The translations under genes were made by a program, and so were the position numbers. A stretch of 64,000 nucleotides of DNA from Otatea glauca (taxonomy: Eukaryota > Streptophyta > Magnoliopsida > Poales > Poaceae): NCBI GenBank assembly GCA_036346275.1, contig CM070719.1, forward strand, positions 34,315,591-34,379,590, written 5' to 3'. Position 1 is the stretch's first letter; each line of letters starts with the position of its first letter. The notes beneath the pieces were generated by a model that saw nothing but the letters and a program-made list of their open reading frames with translations, searched no databases and was not told the DNA's origin. Positions 10,969 through 20,755 of this stretch are shown here, piece after piece.

Positions 10969-13046
10969 TGTGAAAGACCATGTAGAGGTTTATCCATGTG
11001 TGTGATGAGTAATTGACAGTGTTTGAGCATGTGGTATTCGATTTTGAGTTTATTTTTGAATTCTATTTTGAATTTGAAGTAATTTGAGCTGCTGCCAGGT
11101 CAAGGGCGGCACTACCGACCTTGTAGGAGCGGTAGTGCCGGGCATGCAGTGCTAACGACTATGGGAGCGGTAGACTTTTTATAGAGAGGTGTTTTATCTG
11201 GGTAGTGTAAGTGTGGCACTACCGCCCATGGGGGCGGTAGTACCAGGGGTGTGGTACTATCGATCTCCAGTTGGCGGTAGTTATTTTCTACAGAGGGGAC
11301 TCTCGAGGTGTTTCAGCAGGAGCAGTACTACCGGCCAACCAGGAGCGATAGTATCAGAATTGCGGTACAACTAGCCTTGGTCGCGGTAGTACTGACTTTC
11401 CAGTGAGTTGGGAGTGTTGTTTGCATTAGGTGTTGATTTAACTGCATATTATTGTGAATAGTGCTACGTGATGTGTTTCTTGTCTGTGTTGGTTGCAGGA
11501 CTCCAGGGCTAGGTCATAGTGAGGCGAAGGCGAGACCGGGACTAGGCTAGGAGAGCTGAGGTCCAGAATGGTCAAGGGACGCCGGAAGATGAATGAGGAT
11601 AGGAAGTGGTTGCAAGCTGGGAAGACAAGGAACTAGAGCATGATGCACTAGTGATGAACATGGCGGGCAATGGCATGGACCGGTACTAGGCTCAGGGAGG
11701 AGCTGAGGTCTAGAACGGTCAAGGAAGCCGATGCCGCCGTGTTGATGATGACGAGGACATGTGCCACGTCAAGTGACTTGGGCCGACTTGCAAGAGAGGA
11801 TAGTTCGGGAAATCCAGACGCATGAGAGGCTTGGCGGCAAGTCATTGAGGCCACGTAGAAAGTGCGAAGAATGGCGATGCTTCGAGGAGAAGGAAGATCG
11901 GTCATTGGGGAAAATTAATAATTTGTCCAATACTGGCGGTCGAGGTAGTTTGGAAAACCACAGTGGTGGCCTAAGTGATTTAGGTAATGCCAAAGTGGAG
12001 CTGGACGAAAATTCAAGCTCGCAGAGTATATTTGGCGTCAATGTAATGGCTGCTTTGAGAAGTGTGCTTGTGTAAGTGTAAAACCCATTAAGAGTGTTGG
12101 GTTTTGGTTTTGCCTATGTAAATGTAGATGGTATCCACTTGTAGTGTCTAGGTTTAGGGTTGCCTCCATTATATAAGGAGATGTAGTGGAAGGAGAGACT
12201 TGAGATATTAGACTTAGTCACTCGGAGTTTTCGGTTTCCAATAAGATTTTGTGTTCTTGTGTGATGTATGTGTACTCCTTGGGAGCTTTGCCCTTGGGTG
12301 AGAGGCTTTGTAAAACTCTTCATGATCTGAATGCAAATCATCACCTTGCTCAAGTTTTTTCCTCAAGTTTGAACTTTTTCTTGATTTGCTTTTGCTCTCT
12401 TCTTGTGGTTTCTTTCTTGCTTGATCTCGTGCTGCCAAGGATGTAATATTCATAGATGTATACTCTCTAGATCATGTCCTCAATCATCTAGGTAAGCTTA
12501 TTTTTGATCATCCAAATTTCTCCAAGAGACCGATTTTTGAGTTGAGAAGAAAGTTCTTGAGGTAGATCTTGATCCTGCTTGTTTGAGGTATCTTTTTCTG
12601 GGTGTTCTTGCTTGCTATGACATATGGGAGACTCTCTAAGTTTTTTTTCTTAAACTCATTTTTGTGCACTATTCCTTCAACTGAAAAAAGGTCAGAACTT
12701 TAACATCAATCCTTATGATTGAAGGTTAGAATAGGTTCCTAACATTAATAGGAAGGTGCCTACAATGTTTCACAGCGTTTGGATTATCCAATCAAAAGTT
12801 ACACAAATTTTTGATCTTTGAACTCGTGCTGATTCACTGTTCATACCCTATTTTACTGTTCATCGGCACTACCGCGCTACAGTAGCCCATTAGTACAGGG
12901 GTTATTGTTCATACCAGTACTACCGACCATCTAAGAGCGGTAGTGCCGCTCCTGTGGTGATTTTCAGAAGATTTTTCTTCTTCTGCTCTTCTAAGGTCTT
13001 AGGAGGTTTTAGTTTGATTCTTTCGGGGGAAATTGTTGTGTGATCA
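10969..13046 (+). mobile_element. Solo-LTR candidate of a third family
   Basis: The unit begins TGTGAAAGACC and ends TTGTGTGATCA. The flanking pentamers TACTA and TTCTA match at 4 of 5 positions, as expected for an aged TSD. The sequence to either side rejoins the same CACTA repeat. A TATA box (ATTATATAAGG, about 12170) followed by a purine-rich leader sets the plus orientation. Two clusters of GCGGTAGT / ACTACCGC motifs lie at 11105-11400 and 12866-12950. No gag or pol is present. A plus-strand open frame at 11761-12075 matches no family I know. Confidence 0.5.
11105..12950. repeat. Dispersed inverted GCGGTAGT / ACTACCGC motifs
   Basis: About ten copies of GGCGGTAGTRCC and its complement GGYACTACCGCC occur in pairs able to fold into hairpins. 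Most lie at 11105-11400, with three more at 12866-12950, near the two ends of the LTR candidate. Confidence 0.7.
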
Positions 13047-13189
13047 TTCTATGAATATATTGTGAATTTGTCAATGGTGCAGGTGCTGTCAATCTGTGAA
13101 TATACTGTGGATTTGTCAATCTGTGAGTATATTTCAATGTGAATATACTGTGAATCTGTGAAATTTTAGGAAAATACCTTGGGATTTAT

Positions 13190-13400
13190 CTCTATCAGTT
13201 TCACGATTAGAACCAATGGAGACGTGTAATCTCTATCGGTTCTGAGTATGAAACCAATAGAGATAATGCATGATTCTCTATCAGTTCAACGCTAATAACT
13301 GATAGAGATGAGGAGGACGTCTCTATCGGTTCTGAGCGTGGAACCGATAGAGATTCATGTATTATCTCTATTGGTTCCACGCTCAGAACCGATAGAGACA
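13190..13400. repeat. Right subterminal repeats of the 3619 CACTA
   Basis: About eight copies of CTCTATCGGTTCTGAG or its complement AACCGATAGAGAT alternate in orientation. The array was cut off from the transposon terminus (17673-17819) by the gag-only retrotransposon. Confidence 0.8.
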
Positions 13401-13405
13401 TATCC

Positions 13406-14155
13406 TGATGTGACCAAATCGGCCTAGCAAGCCATATTTCTACCTCAAGCCAAGACAAGGGCCCAACAACTTCTGAAGCTCCAAGACCAGTCTAAGATCA
13501 AGTCCAATTCATTCATGAGTCCAGTTCGGCTCCCAGGAGCAGTCCAACATAATATGATCATATCTGGGTCATAAGAAGTTCGATTGAGGTGTTCTTAGAC
13601 TCTACAGATAAGCCCCACAATGAGAGCTTTCCAACGGAAGTGGTTTCACATTCAAACTCCTTGTGGATCGACAGGAATCATCAAAACTATATGACAAATA
13701 GAATCTGCCAGGTGTTGCGACACCTCCACTTGGGCCCAAAGGCCTTGTACGACCTAGGGTTGCACGACCATCCTCTTGGCCGCCTCCCTTGCCTTCATCC
13801 TCATATATATTCAGTAGCTGTCGCTAGAATAGATGGCTTTTTCTTAGATTATTCTGTTTTAGACAGTTTCACCGTTTGTTCGGTTTGTGGAACCCCAATT
13901 TCGAGTTCTTCATTGGTAATTAGCAATATTCAAATTGCATCTACCTGTTCTTACTTGTGTTCTTGATTCGCAGGCAGGGATAAGCCTTCTTGGCAAGGTC
14001 AACCGTGTTTGTGCGTGGTTGATAACCAAAGGAGCCATGGTGTAGCGATTACAGGGTTCAAATCAGTTCTGATTGGAAGCCGGATTGTCAACGTCGAGTT
14101 CTCCACCAATCGATTTAGTACTACTTGTCGGAAGATCGGACCACCGTTCGCATCA
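13406..14155 (+). repeat. 5' LTR of the gag-only retrotransposon
   Basis: It runs from TGATGTGACC to CGCATCA. A TATA-like TCATATATATTCAG at about 13800 probably marks the promoter, and AT-rich 3' sequence follows. Confidence 0.9.
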
Positions 14156-14157
14156 AG

Positions 14158-14170
14158 TGGTATCAGAGCC
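14158..14170 (+). promoter_or_regulatory. Primer binding site, initiator Met-tRNA type
   Basis: TGGTATCAGAGCC lies two bases after the 5' LTR. It matches the standard plant primer site complementary to the 3' end of initiator methionine tRNA. Confidence 0.9.
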
Positions 14171-15361
14171 TCGGTTGCCCGATAGGTAATTCTTGTATCC
14201 CCACTTTTGATTTTCCATTGTCCTAGAGTCCAGAAAAATTGCCCTACAAAAAGTTCATCATCGGTTCCGCTGTCCTACAACCCCTTGTGCCTTTGCAATT
14301 TTTGTTTCAGTTTCGCTTTGTTGAATTTGTGTGCATTGTCGTCGTCTTGTTGCTGGTTTGAGGTCGTGATCCTAGTTTCTAGTTGTCCCTTTCTGTTGCC
14401 CTAGATCTTGTTTGCACCGTTAGTCATCCCACCACCGCCACCTCCATAACCGAACTGAGTCCTCCTCGGTTTGTACTTGCCGCCGCTTTGCATTATATAT
14501 CCCGCTTTGCAAGCCATAGCTAGGTCACGAGCCACATTGTGTCAATTGCCCTGCACCACTGGCCGCCCTTTTTCACCCGCAATTCTATTGCTATTTTAGC
14601 CCTAACCGAAAGGAAGAAGTGAAGTCGCAGGCAATTCAAGATTGCGCAGTGTTCAGTAAAACAGGCATAAGTTTTGCATACGAACTCCGATTGGGGCGTA
14701 CTGTTTTTTGTTTCGAAGAGGACGACGATGCGCATTTGAAAAATCCACATGTCTTTATACCTGTGCAATTGTTGACCCTCAAAATCAGCCTCTAAGACCG
14801 AGTTCTCGACCCAGAAGTTTCCTGTGCTGTTTTTGCCGATTTTTCGATCATCTGTTTAATGTTTTCTCTCGTTCCAAAATTAGAGATTTTTGTTTTGCCT
14901 TTGAGTTAAAATAAAGGAAAACAAAAGGCAAGTGCAAAAAAGAAGAAGAGCCGCACTGAAAAAAATCAGAGAGAAGAAAAGAAGCAAAAAGAGGGAAAGA
15001 GAAGCAGATAATCAGAATTGCTTAGATACTTTGAGTGCTATGTGCTTTGATATATCCCTTGCTAGGTTGAACTAGTTTTAGGAACACGTTTAGGTTAGCA
15101 ACTATGACAAGTACGTTGGATATTTATTCAGCTTGCTAATCTGATTTCGATATTGCTTATTCCTTGCTACGAAATATTGCCTTTTGAGCTCCACATACTT
15201 CTTATCAGATCAGGTTCTCCTTTGCAATCGCCACACTCACACTCCAGTCATGGTATCACAAAGCAGCCATCGGTTGTGCCACCCTCTGCTTTGGTAAGAA
15301 CCTTGCAAGAGCTTGGTAAGACGCGTGAGAGTTTGTGATCCCACTGTCCAGTACCTAGTAG
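14171..15361 (+). other. Untranslated leader of the gag-only element
   Basis: No open frame of interest. The sequence runs from the primer site to the gag start and includes a purine-rich patch at about 14910-15010. Confidence 0.6.
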
Positions 15362-16337
15362 TTGATAGGGATAATACTTTGTGCTATCTTCTATTTTCTA
15401 CTAGCAAAGACAGGGGTACCGGAGGACCAGGATGGTAACCAGTGTGCTCTTCATAACGAGGTCCGAGAGATGCTTCAAGAGATGAATGAGACTATGAACA
15501 AGCAAATTCAAAACATGGAGAATGCACTTGACAGAAAAGAGCATAAGCATCAACACAACTTTAATTCATCTTCTTCTGCTGGTAAAGGTAAGAATTTTCT
15601 AGTTCTTCCTTCTTATAGTGGATTTGGTGTTGATGCTTATATTGATTGGGAAATAGAGGTAGATAAAATTCTTTCGCAATGTAACCTCGGTAATAAACAA
15701 AAAATTAAAGTTGCCGCTAGTGCTTTAACTCGCTGTGCATCAATTTGTTGGAATGATTTTTGTGCTTATAAGACAGTACCACTAACATGGAAAGATATGA
15801 AATGACTATGAATTTGTTCCTGCTTATCATTCAAAAAATTTACTTTATGAATTGCAATGTTTACAACAATGTGATAAAACTGTCAAGGAATATTACGAGG
15901 AATTAGAAACTTTGTTGTTGCGTTGTGGATTAGATGAATCTGAAGAAGCTAAGGAAATAAGATTCTTAAATGGACTTGACAAGAAAATTTAGAGTATTCT
16001 TGTTGATAGGGAATACAATTCTCTCTCTAGTTTATATAATATTGCTTGTGAGGTTGAAACTCAAATTGAACATGAAAGACATCTTGCTGAAATTAATGTC
16101 TATAATTGTAAAAGTGAGGAATTTTCTTTGGAAGAGTGTCATCTTGTCGGGTTTCCACTTGCTACTAACTTTTCACAGGACATTGAGAAAAAGAACAAGA
16201 AGGAAAACACGCTAGAGATGGAGGAACACGAGATATTTTCTATCCCATGCATGCCTCAAGAATGTACAGATCATGATATGCATAAATCGGCAGATATAGA
16301 AAACAAAGGTAACGACATAGGTGCTATTTTCACATGA
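15362..16337 (+). pseudogene. gag capsid gene, frameshifted
   Basis: The first frame (15362-15805) contains a coiled-coil-like stretch (EMNETMNKQIQNMEN), then FLVLPSYSGFGVDAYIDWEI, typical of the Retrotrans_gag capsid domain (PF03732), where a tryptophan-rich core follows. A frameshift near 15800 moves the continuation to another frame (KEYYEELETLLLRCG, then AKEIRFLNGL). A stop interrupts it at about 15990 before the final part, ending at 16336. No CCHC zinc knuckle is evident. The protein would have formed virus-like particles packaging the RNA; this copy cannot make it whole. Confidence 0.75.
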
Positions 16338-16920
16338 GGAGAGAATTCTATTGATGTGCTAAATTTGGCCACTGCTGGTGCTATGCTAGAACAGTAGTTA
16401 GTGGACACTCAAACTGAATCACATTTGTCACAATATAATTGTCTTGCTGTCCCTCGTGATAAAGAAGAGTTGTGTGACAATGTATCATTTATATCCATGC
16501 CTCAACTAGTGAATGAACATGTCAGTTTATTTTTGAATTAAACACGTGTGCTAAAAATAAACATGTTATTCACATTGCTAATGAAAAGGATGAGATTAAA
16601 CTGTTGTCTTCCTTGAATACTTTAGGTTACATTGAATTTGATATCATATCTGATCTCAATTGTTTAGAGGAAAGATTTTCTATGCCTGCTAATTCGTCAT
16701 GGTCATCTAGTGTTAGTTTTCATGCTATTGGCAAACATAATGATAAAGAGAAGTACATAGTGCATCGAGTTTATATTTGTACCATATTGAAATCTTCTTT
16801 TAATGTGCCACACTATCAACAACCAAAGGATATGTTGGTTTCTTTACCGCCTCTTGTTACTAACCTTTTGCAGGACAATGAGCTTGAGTCGAGGACGACT
16901 AAAAATCAAGAAGGGGAAGA
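16338..16920 (+). pseudogene. Second, uncharacterised frame ending at the polypurine tract
   Basis: A frame open at 16604-16990 runs through the polypurine tract into the 3' LTR, with a PPLVTNLLQD then GEDD-like ending. The upstream part (16340-16600) is closed by stops. Similar acidic C-terminal tails end some plant gypsy polyproteins, so this may be a remnant of a longer polyprotein joined to gag by an internal deletion. I recognise no catalytic motif. Confidence 0.45.
16903..16920 (+). promoter_or_regulatory. Polypurine tract of the gag-only element
   Basis: AATCAAGAAGGGGAAGA lies directly before the 3' LTR, as required to prime plus-strand DNA synthesis. Confidence 0.8.
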
Positions 16921-17667
16921 TGATGTGACCACGTCGGCCCAGCAAGCCATATCTCTACCTCAAGCCAAGACAAGGCCCAACAACTTTTGAAGCTCCAAGA
17001 CCAGTCCGAGATCAAGTCCAATTCGTTCATGAGTCCAGTTCGGCCCCGAGGAGTAGTCCAACATAAAATGACCATATCTAGGTCATACGAAGTCCGATTG
17101 ATGCGTTCTTGGACTCTATGGACAAGCCCACGATGAGAGCTTTCTAACGGAAATTGTTTCACATTCAAACTCCTTCTGGATCGATGGTAATCATCAAAAC
17201 TATATGGCAAATAGAATCTGCCGGGTGCTGCAACTCCTTCACTTGGACCCAAAGGCCTTGTACGACCTAGGGTTGCATGACTATCCCCTTGATTCTTCCC
17301 TTGCCTTCATCCTCATATATATTCAGGAGTTGTTGCTAGAATAAATGGGTTTTGCTTAGATTATTCTGTTTTAGACAGTCTCGCCGTTTGTTCGGTTTGT
17401 GGAACCCCAACTTCGAGTTCTTTATTGGTAATTAGCAATATTCAGATTGCATCTACCTGTTTTTGTTTGTGTTCTCGATTCGCATATAGGGATAAGCCTT
17501 CTTGGCTAGGTCAACCTTGTTTGTGCGTGGTTGATAACCAAAGGAACTGTGGTGTAGTGATTGCAAGTTTCGAATCAGTTCTGATTGAAAGCCGGATCAT
17601 CAACGTTGAGTTCTCTACCAATCGATTTAGTACTACCTATCAGAATATCGGTCCACCGTTCGCATCA
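16921..17667 (+). repeat. 3' LTR of the gag-only retrotransposon
   Basis: Same ends as the 5' LTR (TGATGTGACC...CGCATCA), followed at once by TSD copy TATCC. Confidence 0.9.
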
Positions 17668-18170
17668 TATCCTCATCTGGGAAGACTAATTATCTCTATC
17701 GGCCGAAAACCGACCGTGATAGCCACTCGTCGTCACTGTTTAAGGACTTTTACATCGTCACCAAAACTGACCCAGATGACAAAAAAGAACTGACCTAGAT
17801 GGCCATTTCTATAGTAGTGAAAACACCTAGCTACAAAATTGGTGATGCTCAAGGGGTCGAAGGCAATGAGGGCATACCGACGAGGCCACAAGCATGGCAG
17901 TATGCGAATGACAGCGCGGTTAGGGATTCTTTTTGCTGCACTTTGGGTGGTTGAGTTCAACATCGTAGATGATGGAAGAGGATGATGAGGCAGCGGCAGT
18001 AGGCATGACCTTTAAAAACAGTGGGCAAACAAGATTCGTAGTGGAGGAGATTAGGAGAAGACGAGCTTCATGCAAGGCGGATGATCTAGGTTGGGTTGGA
18101 CTATTGAGACGCATCGTTAGTGAAATGGATTCAAAAGAAAATGTTTGCACTAGGCGGATAATCCAGGTGA

Positions 18171-20752
18171 CACTACCACACAAAGGGACATCTCTGACGC
18201 CTCATCTCAAACGGTTTGGACGTTTACATGAAAATCCGTTTGCGAAGGCCTAGAGAAAATTACACTAAAACTATTACAAACAGTTTGTATTAAGCAACCG
18301 TCTATGATAACCGCAGATTCTCCAAAGCATTTGATATGGCAACTTATCACAGACGATTTCTTTCAAAGATACAGCCTGTGATATACCACAGATGGTTGTG
18401 AAAACAAACTGTTAGTGAAAGTAAACTTATCACAAACATTTTTTGTTGAAACCACCTACAATAACTTGCAAATTGGGAATTGCATCTTGCATCGGGTCGT
18501 TGCGAGAACTTAATATGCTTTTACTCTCCCTGTTGTCTCTTCATCTTCTTATAACATACGATTTTATGTTGAAACCACTTGTAATAACTTGCAAATTGGG
18601 AATCGCACCGGGTTGCTACGAGAACTTAATATGCTATTCCTCCTCCCATTACCTCTTCATCTTTTTAATACAATGGTTTTATGTTTAAATCGCCTATATA
18701 ACTTGAACAGCTGCAAATTGAGAATCGGGCGCTTTGCATTTTGGCCATTCGTAGTTTTATTTCGTTGTAACTAGGTTATCATATTCTAGTAGTTTTTTGT
18801 AACAAAAAAGAACTTTCTTTTATGACTTCATATAATCTATGTAATAGGTTCAATTATGTGTACTGACTAGGTTATGACTTTCTTAATAATCTATATTGGC
18901 ATGTACTGATCAATTATTTTTAAAATATACTTAGTAGATAGCAGGATTGTCATCAAATGAATTTATGGTTACGATGTTAAGGGTCACCACTAAAATACTG
19001 GATATCCAGTATGGTCATGTGGATAATGTGCTTTACTGACTATGGATGTTGGGAACTTCGATAAGGTGTTTTTGGCCTCATGTATTATGCATGCGAAGAA
19101 CTATGAAGGCCCATTCAACCTCTCTGTCCATTATGTTGGGTAGATCTTTGTTTACTTGCCAGATTCATCTCTTGTGAAGGATCTGGATGGCTATCATCAG
19201 AGGTTTGCATGTGAATATGTGACATTCAAATGCTTTCATCAAGTGCTATCTTTTAAAGAGTCCAAAGTTCATACACTCTAGGGTATTAAGACACAGCCAT
19301 CTGTTGCTATGTTTTGGAAGAGAAGGCGGGGGTGTGAGTACTTTTGTAAAAAAAAAGTGTACTTTGTTGTTAACTCATTATAATTGTTAATTTTCACATG
19401 TATTTTGTTAAATGTCTCTTGTTGCTTCACATGTGTTTTGTTAATTGTGTTGTGTCGTTGTACATGTTTTTCAACTATGAAATATTATTGTCTTGTGTTA
19501 TATCTATACAGTGGGCATGAATAGCATGATTCCTAAGGCTATCTATAAAATAAAAAATATGTAAAAAATTATATATCACATACTGTTATTACGTAAGTAA
19601 CCGCACAAACGGTTCCTTTATCACAAACAACTGTGATGATCAAATATCACATATGGTTGACGTATTTTAACCGTCTGTAATGACAAGTATACGACTATGT
19701 CTATTTAACTTCCTGTCTGGTCAATTCGGATACTCACATTTAGCATCTCTCCATCCAAATCTAGGGTTTCATCTCCATACAGTTGCCCACGTCACCGCGC
19801 CATTGCTATCCCCACCCTCTCCGCACTACTCAATCGCCCTCATCACTGTGTCGTCGCCCTCGTAATTGAGATGCCGCTGTCCCCGTCCTCCCATACCACA
19901 TAGTCGCTCTCGGCACTGCACCATCGTCGTCTTCTCTGCACCGCACTGTCGCCCTCCTCCACCACCTCTTAAGTACTGCCATCAGCCTAGAACTTCATTG
20001 CCTCAGTTAAGAGTTAAAATATGGTAGGAGTACAATACTAGGAGTAGAAATTTAGTGGTTGTGAGACCAAGGACTAGGAGTAGTCTAGTGGCCTAAGCAT
20101 CTTGCATACATTTAGTATCGACTAAGTAGAGAAATTCTCTACTTCTTTTCCCCTTGATGATTTTGGGAAGGTTCGAGGAGAGTTAGCCGTGTTCTTTTTG
20201 GCTGATGTAATTTGAGTCAGGGGTTAGTTCAGTGCCTTAGACAGTTCGAGTTGTATAATGGGTTGTGTGTATTATTCAACTGTGAATTGTTTAAAGTGCA
20301 TGTAGATATATTTGAATTGTGAATTTTAAGTCATTTATTTTGTTTGAATGTGTGTTGTACGTGTTTATCTCAAGTGTGAATTATGTATCTTATATATGTT
20401 TCAATATATTGTGTATATGTACAGAGGGCATGGCTAACATTATTCTTGAGACTAGTGATAAAACTGAAATTATGGATTAAAAAATGCATATCATATACAG
20501 TCCGTAACTACGAATTGTCTACTATTTATGCTTATCGTAGATGGTTCATAATTGAAACTGTCTGTTATTAATCTGTGACTAACACAGACGATTTTTTGTA
20601 GACAACTATCCGTGATCTATAACTATCACAGACAATTCCTAAACCGATTTTGATGACCATTGATCATCACTGATTCTTTTTGCACAAACGGTTCCAAAAT
20701 AGTCTATGCTGAATGTTTTTAACCGACTATGATTTCCTTTTATGTGGTAGTG
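18171..20752. mobile_element. CACTA transposon, non-autonomous, 2.6 kb
   Basis: The left end is CACTACCACACAAAGG and the right end, reversed, is CACTACCACATAAAAGG. The 3 bp TSD TGA is present on both sides (18168-18170 and 20753-20755). Subterminal motifs of the type CACAGACGRTTT / AACCGTCTGTGAT are frequent at 18240-18440 and 19590-19680 and again at 20495-20740. No transposase is visible. The interior is AT-rich, with a CT-rich patch at 19780-19990. Confidence 0.85.
18437..18640 (+). repeat. Direct duplication inside the 18171 CACTA
   Basis: GTTGAAACCACYTRYAATAA followed by CTTGCAAATTGGGAATYGCA and GAGAACTTAATATGCT occurs at about 18445 and again at about 18568. Confidence 0.75.
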
Positions 20753-20755
20753 TGA

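Larger units (their letters stand above)
13406..17667 (+). mobile_element. Complete non-autonomous gag-only LTR retrotransposon
   Basis: Two LTRs of 750 and 747 bp (TGATG...CATCA ends) bracket a 2.77 kb interior. The TSD TATCC is perfect on both sides (13401-13405 and 17668-17672). A primer site complementary to initiator Met-tRNA follows the 5' LTR, and a purine tract precedes the 3' LTR. The interior encodes only a broken gag and a second uncharacterised frame, with no protease, reverse transcriptase, RNase H or integrase. Plants contain gag-only elements of this type (TR-GAG). The LTRs differ at about 8 percent of the first 165 aligned bases by eye, so the insertion is not recent. Confidence 0.9.
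3619..17819 (+). mobile_element. CACTA transposon, non-autonomous, with three nested insertions
   Basis: The left end is CACTACTACAAAATG and the right end, read on the minus strand, is CACTACTATAGAAATGG. The flanking triplet is AAA on both sides, as expected for the 3 bp TSD of the superfamily. Subterminal repeats of the form CTCTATCGGTTCTGAG / GGAACCGATAGAGAT are dense on the right (13190-13400) and present on the left (3740-3810). After the three inserted elements are subtracted, about 2.6 kb remains. No TNP1/TNP2-like protein is visible, so it would have moved in trans. It carries a fragment of a host gene (4787-5260). Confidence 0.75.
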
